Shown here piece by piece: positions 1 through 10,299 of a stretch of DNA of 64,000 nucleotides. The stretch comes from Isoetes taiwanensis (taxonomy: Eukaryota > Streptophyta > Lycopodiopsida > Isoetales > Isoetaceae). Position 1 is the stretch's first letter, and each line of letters begins with the position of its first letter. The stretch covers positions 2,410,557 to 2,474,556 of the forward strand of contig JAJEKV010000023.1 of assembly GCA_021234155.1 (NCBI GenBank), written 5' to 3'. The notes beneath the pieces are model-generated. The model had not been told where the DNA came from and ran no database searches. It worked only from the letters and a program-made list of their open reading frames with translations. A program made the translations under genes and the position numbers.

Positions 1-125
1 GTGCAGGGCCAAATTGTAGTTCAGATGCTCCATGTATCTTTATTGAAAAAAATCCATTTCATGAGGTTTTCCAATATTGGATAATTTCGTATGCATAAAC
101 AGAAATCATACCTTCCATAACATTT
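1..125. repeat. Dispersed repeat, terminal block X (copy 1, cut by window start)
   Basis: This block (ATGCTCCATGTATC through CATAACATTTGG) recurs at 5,728-5,850 almost base for base, and in shortened form at about 3,285-3,360. It is the right-hand part of a composite dispersed repeat whose fullest copy is at 5,305-5,850. No coding potential was recognised. Confidence 0.8.
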
Positions 126-1060
126 GGCTGTCTCCTTCATATTTCTTATGGGATTCAAAGCAAATAAACACATACAAAGGATAGGTTTGCCCAGAAAACT
201 TACCTTGCAAGAAAGCTGCACAAAAGACTGTGGCTCATGCATTCATTGTGATTTCGCACACCTCAAACGATTTTTAATACTTATGGCTTGCTTGTATTAC
301 TTAAATAATGGTACATGCAGCAAAGCCCCAAGAATCTAGTTCTAGAAGCTGTGCAACATAGGAAGTAAATATCAGACCTATTGCTGATGGTTGAATGTTA
401 AACACCTATAATGCATAATAGAAAAGTGGCACCAATCTACCTATTTCACAAAAACATGACAAAAGCCCCACATGCCATCATGTCATCTGTATGCAGTCAC
501 AATAGAGCCTTTAAATACATTACAGTAAATTCAGCCCTGGGAGATAACTGCAGTCAAGGAATGGATCAAAAAGGGCAGATTTTAGTGGGGGGAAACGAAA
601 AACAGGGACCAAACATGAAAGTTATATGCATTATACCGGAATAGAGGCAAAGCATTTGCCGCCATAGCCAAAAATCTGGAAAACCCAGTTGCTGCATGCA
701 ATAAGCTTGCCAGGAGGTCTCCAGAATCAAAGGTCTGGCTACAAAAGCTTTAAAAAAATGGAGATATGGAGCTCCCGATTGAAGCTTTTGTGTCCGACTT
801 CGCCATCACTCAATAAACCGAGGAAGGAAAATACAGACGGACTAATCTGAAGGGGCCCGTACTTACTTGTCGGCTTCTCTTTCTCCTGCCATGATAGCCG
901 TCTATGAAAGAAAAAAGCGTTAGGAATAGTAAAATGTTGGAGGGAGGGTGAAGTCTGGCCAGAAAACTAAAACATCATCAGAATGCCTTTTTCCTTCCAA
1001 AAGTCACATCCTGAAAAGGGCACACTGGAAGAAAGAGAAAGGGCAAAAACTTTTTAAGTA
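126..1060. other. Unassigned sequence with no convincing gene
   Basis: Only short ORFs without recognisable motifs occur here. The one item that looks like gene structure is a 35-bp segment with splice-like borders at 867-901 on the minus strand, listed separately. Confidence 0.5.
867..901 (-). other. Candidate small exon flanked by splice consensus
   Basis: On the minus strand a pyrimidine-rich run ending TTTCATAG precedes a 35-bp segment that contains an ATG followed by codons for MAGEREAD. The segment is followed directly by a strong donor (GTAAGT). This is what a small exon carrying a start codon would look like. I could not find a following coding exon before the window edge, so neither the product nor the reality of the gene can be established. 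Chance occurrence is quite possible. Confidence 0.2.
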
Positions 1061-1069
1061 AGTAGATAA

Positions 1070-1263
1070 AGCATTACCTCCTCCACTCTTATAAAGCATG
1101 CCCATGCTCTTTACAATCGCACAAGATCACAAATCTTTTCGAAAGGAAAGGAGGCTGTCAAGGTAGGTAGGCGTCCAAGGCTCGGCCTTCAAGTGAGGAT
1201 TAGAGCGTATAAAAACATTTCCGTAGGAACTATGAATTTGGTTATCATTAGATACAACTTCAA
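1070..1263. repeat. Dispersed repeat block Y (copy 2), left of an insertion
   Basis: This stretch (CTCCTCCACTCTTATAAAG through GATACAACTTCAA) matches 5,316-5,525. In the copy near 5.5 kb block Y runs straight into block Z. Here the two are separated by about 1.67 kb (1,264-2,937), and block Z resumes at about 2,938. The split indicates that other DNA inserted into this copy. Confidence 0.7.
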
Positions 1264-1490
1264 TATGTAGCATAATAACAGGGGGTTTTCTTTGTGTTTT
1301 TGTACGCTTTTCACTAAGGTTTTTCTATGATTTCGTGATGTATTCAAATGGATGTACTAATGCGTACATCTAGAGTGCACCATTTCTGAGCCATTGATTT
1401 TAGCCTAACAAAAGCCCTTTTTTTTGTGCGTGTGGTGCATAATGGTCAACAACCAATGGCTCACAACAAAAGCCCTTTTTTTGTGTGTGT
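1264..1490 (+). repeat. Dispersed repeat starting TATGTAGCATAATAAC
   Basis: The segment starting TATGTAGCATAATAAC, then a G run and TTTTCTTTGTG, is also found at 35,464 and 54,263. A shorter match occurs near 16,146. All copies share the abrupt left edge, which here coincides with the break in block Y, so this is probably the terminus of a mobile element. Within it a 36-bp stretch around AAAAGCCC-T-run-GTGGTGCATAATGG is repeated with a 57-bp offset. Confidence 0.6.
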
Positions 1491-2225
1491 GGTGCATAAT
1501 GGGCACATGAAGGGCTTGAAGGACGCATGTAGTGCAGTTTCCCCGCCGGCAACACATTTCTTATCATAACATTTGATCCAGAGCTCTGTTTGAGATGATT
1601 TTTATTGCGTTGGAAAGCTCTCTCCGAGATCTTTTTTATAGTGTATGATATGGATATGTTTGGTTAAGTTATCTATGCTAAAACAGCAATTTTTTGGCCG
1701 GGTTTGGTAGGCTTTCACATCCTACCAGCTGATTAATACAGGATTGCGCTATTGGATATTGTTTTATGGCTCATTCCGAATGAAGCTTGCAAAAATTGCC
1801 ATGCATTTTTAGATTTTGAGGCAGTTATTAAGCAAATTCTAAGACTTCTAGACAGTGTGTGTGGTGCATAATGGGCACATGAAGGGCTTGAAGGGCGCAT
1901 GTAGTCTGCGATTTCCCCCCAGAAACAACACAATTCTTATAATAACTTTTTGATCCGAGCTGCTTTGAGAGGCGATTTTTATTGCGTTGAAAAGCTCTCT
2001 CCGAGATCTTTTGATAGTGTATGATATGGATATGTTTGGTTAAGTTATCTATGCTAAAACAGCAATTTTTGGCCGGGTTTGGTAGGCTTTCACATCCTAC
2101 CGGTGATTAATCTGAGTTTGCTATTAGATATTGTTTTATGGCTCATTCGAATGAAGCTTGCAAAAATTACCATGCATTTTTTAGATTTTGAGGCGTTATT
2201 AAGCAAATTTCAAGGCTTCTAGATC
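1487..2225. repeat. Tandem duplication, about 372 bp x 2
   Basis: The first unit begins at GGTGCATAATGGGCACATG (1,491) and the second at 1,863, giving a period of 372 bp. The copies match along their length, including AAGCTCTCTCCGAGATC and the GGCCGGGTTTGGTAGGC block. Differences are mostly single-base indels and changes around CAG/CTG. No conserved ORF spans both units. Confidence 0.9.
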
Positions 2226-2509
2226 CTTGTGCTAACAGGCAGAAAAGTTTCCCACTTTGGTTTCTCACCACAAGAATCCATGGAGGCCAAAGGCTGCTGT
2301 TAAATTCCAGTTGAAAAATGTTTGTGTATGGGTGTTGCAATTTATGACTTTCAGAATAATGGGATCAATCTGCTCTATCTTTATGGTAACTTTTACTTAT
2401 GTTCTATTTGTTTTATTGTGATGAAATTCAAAAGCTACAATTGATGAAAGCCTCAAATGAATTCTAATTTTTTTTCCGGTTTGAATTCTAAAATTTTTTG
2501 TAATCATAC

Positions 2510-2880
2510 CCGCGTTTGGGGGGCGTCCCTAAAAAATTTTGCAACACAAACCATTAACATCTACCATATAAAAATTAAATCCCCCAACACATAACAACTA
2601 ACACATAACAACCATTGACATTAACAACCAACACATCACTACCATTGACATTAATTAACACAACCATTGGGTCCAACACATTTAAATTAAAATCCCCCTT
2701 AAACCCCCTTTGGTTTGTGTGCATATTCACACGGGGGGGTGACTCCGAACAACGAGAGCTGTTGGATAGGCATATTCACCCCTTATTCCTTAATCTACAC
2801 CGTACATAAAATTCCTCGTTTGTGGGGTATGCACTGTATAACAAGATTCGCAAAATACTATAAGATTTCAAGCGGAATAC
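2510..2880 (-). mobile_element. Fragment of a long-TIR element (same family as 37.5 and 56.0 kb)
   Basis: Sequence from the AT-rich AACACAAACCATTAAC part through CCCCCTTAAACCCCC, the GTGCATATTCAC stretch, a G run, AACGAGAGCTGTTGGAT and CTCGTTTGTGGGGTATGC matches the arm and interior of the 56,025-56,754 element in reverse orientation. Only one arm and part of the interior survive. The outer tandem ATGCACTAAGG termini are not seen. It lies inside the insertion that splits the block Y-Z repeat. Confidence 0.65.
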
Positions 2881-2937
2881 TATAGGGAAAAACTACAATA
2901 TATAGGGAAAAACTATAGGGGTATATTGTAGTTTTTC

Positions 2938-3359
2938 ACGCTATCACTAAAACTCAACGATGACACATCTTCATTCCACATCCTAAATCTCAAGGATGTT
3001 ACCAAATATGTACATGTAAGCTTTTTGCTTAGCAATACCATGCAATTGTTGCTAGTTTTTCTTCATTTTCAATTCTATTCACTAGAATTCAGAATTGCGA
3101 GTTGATAGTAGAAACTCGAATTGCAGTACAATCTTAATAACGTATAGTGCGAGGCCAAATTGCATAGGCAATTGTTGCTAGTTTTTCTTCATTTTCAATT
3201 CTATTCACTAGAATTCAGAATTGCGAGTTGATAGTAGAAACCCGAATTGCAGTACAACCTTAATAGGGTATAGTCGCGAGGTCAAATTGCATTTCGGGAT
3301 GCTCCATGTATCTTTATTGATAAAATCCATTTCGTGAGGTTTTCCAATATTGGATATTG

Positions 3360-3360
<1 letters not shown>
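2938..3360. repeat. Dispersed repeat blocks Z and X (copy 2) with an internal 126-bp tandem duplication
   Basis: ACTCAACGATGACACATC through the GCTTTTTGC segment matches 5,560-5,630. A unit starting CAATTGTTGCTAG at 3,043 is repeated at 3,169, a 126-bp period. The corresponding region near 5,633 has it once. The segment ends with block X (GATGCTCCATGTATC), cut short where a GACA microsatellite begins. Confidence 0.8.

Positions 3361-3395
<35 letters not shown>
3361..3395 (+). repeat. (GACA)n microsatellite
   Basis: Eight perfect GACA units plus GAC. It sits exactly where block X should continue with the sequence seen at 1-125, so the repeat replaced or expanded at the end of this copy. Confidence 0.97.
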
Positions 3396-4260
3396 GAACA
3401 TTGCATTTAGACGCATTGACGTACGCATGCATTGAGATAGATTTCCTTCATTGACATGAATCGTGAATTTGTTTTGTGGGAGCATATTATTGCTTCTTTC
3501 AAACCAAGATTACATCTGAAAATGGCTTTCCTTATCTATTGTTGAGATTGTGCCATGTGGCACACACAATCAAGGGGTATATCAACAACCCTTAGATATA
3601 ACTAGTATGGCTATGTAGAACAAATAATAATAATGTATTGATCAAGTCATTTTAGACTCCCAAGGTCTCTATGGCAAAAAAGACAGTGTATATTCTGACT
3701 CAAAATCTTTCATGAATTCAAAACAGAGTCACTATATCTTTTCTTTCTTTCTAGAGAGCCTTCGTATACGAGCTTAGAAGGTGTGCTGGCATATCAAAGA
3801 TATTTTTAAATTGGTTACCTGAATGCCATTATCTCGAACCTCCATGACAAAACCTCTGACTACTACACCTCCCAGTCTCTATATGGAGTGTATGTGATTT
3901 CAATCATAGAGAAATCTGATTTTCCCAGGAATGGTTCAATTTCTAGTTCTAAAAGATCCAAGATGAAACCCTTGACTACAAAGAGTACCAGTCCACCTTC
4001 TAGTCTCTATAAAAAGTGTATGTGATGACAATCCTAGTTGAGTAATAAGCATCCAATTTTCATATCTATATTGGGTAGAAGTTACTTTTTTTCTATTTAC
4101 GCTTGTAAGTTATTTATCTTCGTGAGTTACCAAGATATTTATACTCATTTACTTTCTGCAAAGGTATTCTCCAATAGAGAAAATTGTAGGATCATGACCG
4201 CCAAACACCATGACTTTTGATTTATCTCAATTCATTTTTCAACACAAAAAGCATCCAACA
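3396..4260. other. Unassigned AT-rich sequence
   Basis: No gene, RNA or clear repeat recognised. Short ORFs lack motifs. The right part may be eroded 3' sequence of the LINE relic that follows. Confidence 0.5.
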
Positions 4261-4269
4261 CGTTCAAAT

Positions 4270-5250
4270 GCTGCTATAAACCACTTGTAGACTTGGAGAC
4301 TCGTATTATGGCATCTGCAAATAGCAAAAGCTGAATAACATACTTCCCAAGTCTAGCTCCAACTCCATCAAATCTAGCCAACCAACTCTCGAGCTCATCT
4401 ATAATTAGCCCGAAAAGGGAAGGGGAACACGAGCAGCCCTTTTTAACGTCGATTGTGTTTGCAACTTTTTCTGGTCCGGTAAAGGAAAAGAGAGTTCTAC
4501 TAAGACCTATTTATACAGACAAGTGACAACATTTTTCAAATCCTCTGGGACATTAGGTCATTTAACCTTGCAGCAAGTTCTTTTCTACTGACCCTATCAA
4601 ATGCTTTAGTTAAATCAATAAAAGCCACAAACTTTTTATTTCCAAAGCCTTTTGCCCTCTTTGCCATTACTCGTAAAGTAGCCAAATGGTCTAATGTTAG
4701 CGTGGCCACTCCAAAAACACGCATGTACAATAGCTCTACTCATGTTCATCAGCCTAAGAAGAGATTTTGGTTTCAAGCGTAGATGCAATAGTTTCTCACT
4801 TCATTTTTGCTTCCAGTTTATAGATAGGAATTGTCCTATTGGTACACCATTACCAATCTCTTTTTTATGTTTAACCAACACCCTATCTTTGCTTGATCTT
4901 AGCATGGTTTCCTGATTTGGCAACACAATTTTTTAAGCAGCAAAACATTCTGCATCAAACCATTTGCTTTTTGCCCAACTATTTTTCTTTTCTTTCTTAG
5001 TTAAACCAATCATGGAGCTTACTGATTGCAAAATTAGATTGGTCAATACCTCATTTTTTTGTTCCAATGTGCCCGACTAGTATAGTCTAGATAGCTTTTC
5101 ATCAAGCAAGCGACAATAATCTCCAGCCTTTTATAAGTCAGTCTTATTTTAGGCGGCGGTATCATTCCTGATGGCTTCTTATGCTTCAATGCAGCTAAAA
5201 GTAAATCCAAGAGGAGCGTGATCCGAATCAGGATTCAAGACTTTAAAATA
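4270..5250 (-). pseudogene. LINE (non-LTR retrotransposon) reverse-transcriptase relic 1
   Basis: Read on the minus strand, from high to low coordinates, it shows ORF2 landmarks. Near 4,950 there is a WFDAEC motif, as in the endonuclease-RT linker of plant LINEs. At 4,536-4,730 there is LDHLATLR followed by FVAFIDLTKAFDRVSR, the RT block containing the first catalytic Asp. At 4,270-4,460 there is GCSCSPSLFGLIIDELE followed by LLLFADAI, where the usual F/YADD box is changed to FADA. The blocks are in different frames with stops between them, so the copy is dead. The second LINE relic at 11.95-14.3 kb carries the same blocks and is probably the same family. No poly-A tail or target-site duplication could be defined. 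Confidence 0.8.
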
Positions 5251-5304
5251 TTATGAGGATCTCTTACTAAATAATCCACAACACTGGCTGTTCTAATAAC
5301 TATG

Positions 5305-5850
5305 AAGCATTATCTCCTCCACTCTTATAAAGAATGCCCATGCTCACGTAGAATAGCACAAGATCAAATCTCTTCGAAAGGAAAGGAGGTTGTCAAGGTA
5401 GGCGTCCAAGGCTCGGCCTTCAAGTAAGGATTAGAGCGTATAAAAACATTTCCCTAGGAACTATGAATTTGGCTCATAAAAACATTTCCCTAGGAACTAT
5501 GAACTTGGCTATCATTGGATACAACTTCAAAATATAAGACGCGATCTCTAAAACTCTAACGATGACACACCTTCATTCCACATCCTAAAGCTCAAGGATG
5601 ACACCAAATATGTACATGTAAGCTTTTTGCTTGTTGCTAGTTTTTATTCATTTTAAATTCTATCAGAATTGCGAGTTGATAGTAGAAACCCAATTTGCAG
5701 TACAATCTTAATAGGGTATACCTAGTGCGAGGCCAAATTGCATTTGAGGATGCTCCATGTATCTTTATTGAAAAAATCCATTTCGCGAGGTTTTCCAATA
5801 TCGGATAAATTCGTATGCATAAACAGAAATCATACCTTCCATAACATTTG
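5305..5850. repeat. Dispersed repeat, fullest copy (blocks Y-Z-X)
   Basis: Contains block Y (5,316-5,525), block Z (5,555-5,727) and block X (5,728-5,850) without interruption. It ends just past CATAACATTTGG, about 500 bp beyond the stop codon of the GAUT gene. A short internal duplication (CATAAAAACATTTCCCTAGG) lies near 5,435-5,495. The related copies are at 1-125 and at 1,070-3,360. Confidence 0.8.
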
Positions 5851-6353
5851 GAAGTGCAGAAACAACTCCTCTTATGTATTTGTCATAAAAGAATGATAAT
5901 CCTTACATTATAAAGTTGTTATGGTGAAAGGGATCATCATCTTAAACCTTCCCTCCCGTATTATTATTTTCAAAAAAAAGAAAAAAGAACCTATGACAGC
6001 ATCTAGGATTTATAGCAGCTAACTGTTGAGCAGGCCCGTGTAATACAGCAGCAACAGCCCAAGAAATGAAATGATGGAGAAGCCGGGCATCATTTACAAA
6101 TTCATCACAATGTTCCAAAAATAGGGTAGGGTACCTTGCAGTAGTCCCAGAAGGCAGCACAGCAGACTTTGGCTTGTTTTATGTCAAAGTTGATTAGCCG
6201 AAGAAACGGCAGACGTTAACAGACAACTCAATATTGGCCGCAGCAGGTCCTGAAACTTGAAAGAAGGTTGCCTTTAGAAGAAGCATCGCAATCAACATTT
6301 TCTCTGAGAGAAGACGAATTAGGGAGCTAGATTGGGATGCTTGAGCTTCTTGG
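5851..6353 (-). other. 3' flank / presumed 3' UTR of the GAUT gene
   Basis: This lies between the dispersed repeat and the GAUT stop codon (TAA, complement of 6,354-6,356). It has no recognisable coding content. The gene is on the minus strand, so this is where its 3' UTR and polyadenylation site should fall. I did not pin down a poly-A signal. Confidence 0.4.
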
Positions 6354-8382
6354 TTAATGGCCAAAATTGCACATCTGCACATATTCCATCTCGTAGTCTA
6401 CATATTTAGTCCAGAAATCTCGATACTGATTCATGGCTAGGTCTAGCCACGGTTTCATGTTACCGTTATAATGTATAACAGCTGCACTCTTGATCTTATC
6501 AATGCTAATCGTGGGATTATATCCAAGCCCAAGTACATGCCATGACTTATCAAGCGCTTTTGTTGTCTTGTAGAAGGTGATCAGTCCTGGTGGCAAAGTT
6601 CCCAGTTTCCACAAAGTCCGGTTCTCGTTCTGCACAAAAAACAGTTGCATTAACACAGACCCGAGACACCACATTTAGTATTCCCTTAAAATTTTAAAAC
6701 ACACCCTAACCGTTAGGAAAACAATTTGAAACAAGAACCCTTAGGCACCAAAGGTCTATTTGCTTACCATGGATTGCCAATAATGATATTCTTCTGTGGA
6801 TTTTTCCCTTCTCCATGCATTCAGATCGAAGAAATTCATACCATATGCCCAACCACAGGCTTTGGGATTGAATCTTGAACTGATCAATGGATCTTGAGAA
6901 ATTCATGTACTGGTGATACCTATGGAAGGAACCAAAACAAGTTTCAACTGCACCATTCACTTTACCATCCATGTCTATATTCCATAATCCTGTAAGATCT
7001 TTTTTGGACCACCACATCGTCATCCAAAAGAGAATTCTGCCAACTTCGGATACATTTCAGGAAGATAAAACGAAGGTGATTCAACATAGAAAGATACTTG
7101 GGGTTTCGAAACTTCATATTAGTTGCATCTTTAGTGGCATTTTCCATCTTATTTTCAAAATAGAATCTCTGCAATTTGGCAGATTCTAACTGCTTCAACA
7201 CTGGAACATAGGATGCATTTAGAAACTTGTAGTCCTCCACAGCTTTCACGTCTATATGTGCTTTCGGTGGTGGTCTCAACCTGAACCAAACTTGCATTGC
7301 CCCTAAGTTCATCTTGTCAGTCACAACATGAAACACATGTTTCTCTGGTTCCTTGGCATGTTTCACAGCAGAGTTCACCACCACAGAGGCAGCAATGACA
7401 TTATCAGAAAAGATAGCATAATGGTATAAACTGGGATCTTCCAATTCCGGTGCATCATTTGGATATTCATACTTTTCAGGATGAGCCACTCGTTCTTCCA
7501 TTAGCCTCATTGCAACACAGTGTAAGCTCTTTGGAATAGACTTTGCAGCAATTAAACTTCGCAAATGCACCCTGTTTCTTGGCTTTGATGAGCTGATCAT
7601 TGACTGAAAATATGGTGTCCTTTAGCTTCTGAATCTTTAGCTGATTATCATATAATTCTTTAGCATCAATATTTGCTGCCTAGTTGTCTTTAATCTTTCT
7701 CTCAGATCACGCTCAAAAAGCCTAATAGTCTCAGGATCTACCATAGTACTGTCTAGCATTGCCCTGTTTTCTGGCCTATTTATCAGTTCTGTGTAGTTTC
7801 TTGCCTGATCTGTGAAAATGCGTACCTGTTTTGTCATATCCAGCTTAACTTTCCGGGCATATGCAGCAAATGCATTGACAACAGCAATTTGATCTCTAGC
7901 TTGTTTGTATAAGGCATCTGCTTTAAGCTTCAATGGATCTGTCTTGGACCGAAGTGCCAATATAGTTCGTGTTAGGTAAGAATGAAAATGATCAGAGGGT
8001 ACATAAGGAGGTTTGTCAAATCGAACGGAGACCTGTCACAAAGAAACACGGCATTAGACAGTCTTCTGGATACCAAATTAGGGCCTCTAAAGACTATGTT
8101 TGCCCTAATACATTCAAAGCAGAAAAAGAAGAGAGCGGCAGCATTTGCATTCCGATCTATACTGCTACATGTTTGCATTGCGTAAAATATTCAAGAACGG
8201 CGCAAATCTAGCTTTACCAAACAGTAAAGAAAGGGAAGACTCACCGATTGCCGAGCAGTGCTGCCTTCGCCGTATAACACAGCACAGGTAGTAAAGAATA
8301 GAAAAATGAGCATTATAGGCACCATCGCTCTGTGAGCAAACCCCTTAACCTTTCCAACACTCCGCCCGTTACGCGCTGCCAT
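6354..8382 (-). CDS. Galacturonosyltransferase (GAUT8-11 type, GT8 family), three exons, with frameshifts
   Basis: Members of this family transfer galacturonic acid from UDP-GalA onto homogalacturonan (pectin) in the Golgi. Exon 1 (8,245-8,382) encodes 46 residues with a signal anchor at about 20-37 and ends at donor GTGAGT. Exon 2 (6,768-8,032) follows an acceptor ending GTGACAG and opens with VSVRFDKPPYVPSDHF. It carries DPLKLKADALYKQARDQI, SLHCVAMRLMEERVAHPEKY, YHYAIFSDNVIAASVVVNS, VFHVVTDKMNLGAMQVWF, NMKFRNPKYLSMLNHLRF, the GT8 metal site DDDVVV and NGAVETCFGSFHRY. Exon 3 (6,354-6,629) starts NENRTLWKLGTLPPGLITF and includes HVLGLGYNP, HYNGNMKPWL and the terminal CNFGH. Predicted length is about 560 residues, normal for the clade. 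Exon 2 reads through only with single-base frame changes near 7,665, 7,560, 7,068, 7,000-7,035 and 6,898, several at homopolymers. So it is either a recent pseudogene or a real gene with consensus errors. I favour the latter because amino-acid conservation is otherwise complete. Confidence 0.9.
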
Positions 8383-10152
8383 TCCAATGCACAGCTCCTT
8401 TGCAGAACCTCAGAAACCTAGCATAACAGCCTCACATTACGACATCTATGCAGATTTTGTCCCCAGAAATGAGAAATGCCGAAGTGGACAGACTTGCCAG
8501 ATCCTGATCTTTAAACCGATATGATAAAGTAGAGCAATGCCAAGTAAATTAGAGAGAATGAGCTCAGAATTGATAGTCTAAAAAGGGATTTCCGGCCTGC
8601 AGATCCGTTGAAATGAAAAGAGGGTCACGGGCCGGATTGCATCAGACCGCCATAGCCGGACCTCTGTTTTGCAGTGTGTGGAGTTTTCTGGTGCCTCGAA
8701 AGGATTAAACCTGGATCTACGTGTTTAAAAGTGAAAGCCTGTTGCCGGCATTCACACGCGCTGGGGAAGGATGGGATGAATCCTTTGGTGGGAGGTAACG
8801 ATCTGGGCCGTTAACGACTCGAGCAATTTCGGGGCATCTGGGCCGTGCGCTATTTTGTGGCGAAGATTTGGAGCCGTGGGATCGACGTGAAGGAGTGTGA
8901 CCTTTTCTTTACAAACATTGTCGGCGACAACCATGTCTTGAGGCTAGGCGCCCCAAACGTGGGCTGATATAGGGGGCGGTGCTGGACGCAAGAATAAATT
9001 CGGCAATTCAGTCCATAAGGTTGAAATCTGTCTTTATATAATATCACCTCTCTAAAAATTATTTCGACTCAATTCAATTATAAACCCTATTTACCCAGTC
9101 AATAGCCGGCTCTCAATCTACCCTTTCATAATTATCACCTCTATAAGTCTTTGTTTACCCAGTCATTAGCCGCTCGCAATAATATTGCTCAGCACTCAAG
9201 ATTGGTGTGAAAAAGAATACACGAGAATTCTCAGCACATTCCAAGAAGAATACACGAGAATTCTCAGTCCCAAACTTTTGGATTTTCTAGATACATAAGA
9301 TGATATATCATGTGGTCATTAGTCCCCAATGTCCCGTTTGTCTACAGATTCTTACAGCTATGCAAACCCTGTACTATTCTTCATATCCACATCTCGCACT
9401 AGAAGTTATCCAATCAATCAACCTCAATTCCTGTCAATGCTATTCTTCTTCTTCCTCTTCACTAAATTGATGTTCACTTATTGCTTACTTGAAACAAACA
9501 AGAATCTTGGTCAAGTTTACTTGGGTTTACACATTGAAGTTACTAAAGACATATATTCTTTAATTCCCATATGCCTACGGTATGTTGTGTTGTACTTTAT
9601 TAAATATTAGGTGCTGGCCACTGCTAAGAGTATTCTATAGTTGAACAGTGGGTAAGAGTATTATATAGTTGGAACATGCACGAGAAGACTTTACGCCGCT
9701 TGCGCAATGAAGTCACCACATATGTGGGGTATAACAACACTTTCCAGGCAAACACGATGGGACCATGGGAACTTATTTGACCATGACACCATAACAATAC
9801 ATCTATATCTTCTATTGCTATGTATTATGAGTTTTAAAGACATGTTCAAGTTTTTCTACACTCATCCATAAGTTTGTCATCTAAGCGCCTAAATCCTTTG
9901 TGTCATTTATACCTAAATCCTACTTTATGTCTAAATACTGAAGAAATATTCCATCTGTGGGTAAATCCTAGCCACTATGATGGAAACCCTAAATATGCAA
10001 TATACATACAAACATTATAAAAATATGTTTAATAATATGTTTGAATACATAATAGTCAGCAATTACTTACTACCTATATTAAGATATATACCATAGCTGG
10101 TTAACAATTATTTACTACCTCCATTAAGATCTACCTTTCTTAGCCAATACAA
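8383..10152. other. GAUT upstream region and unassigned intergenic DNA
   Basis: The first few hundred bases upstream of 8,382 should hold the 5' UTR and promoter of the minus-strand GAUT gene. I could not fix a TATA box or start site. At 9,040-9,180 a short motif (TATCACCTCT...TTTACCCAGTCA...TAGCCG) occurs twice. A 93-codon ORF at 9,329-9,610 has no recognisable motif and is not called. Confidence 0.45.
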
Positions 10153-10182
10153 ATATTTATATTTATTTATTTATTTATTTAT
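10153..10182 (+). repeat. (TTTA)n microsatellite
   Basis: Short run of ATTT/TTTA units, interrupted once near its left end. Confidence 0.9.
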
Positions 10183-10299
10183 GTCTAACTAGGAACGGTG
10201 CCCAGCGTTGCTGGGCATAAGCTGAGAACCTGTAAATGAATAACTCAAAAGTACTCCATTGTTAAAGTATTCGACGCCGTTTTACTTTTCCTTTGCCAT

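Noticed and set aside
9329-9610. 93-codon plus-strand ORF
   Set aside because: Hydrophobic, AT-driven composition with no recognisable motif, no splice context and no second copy.
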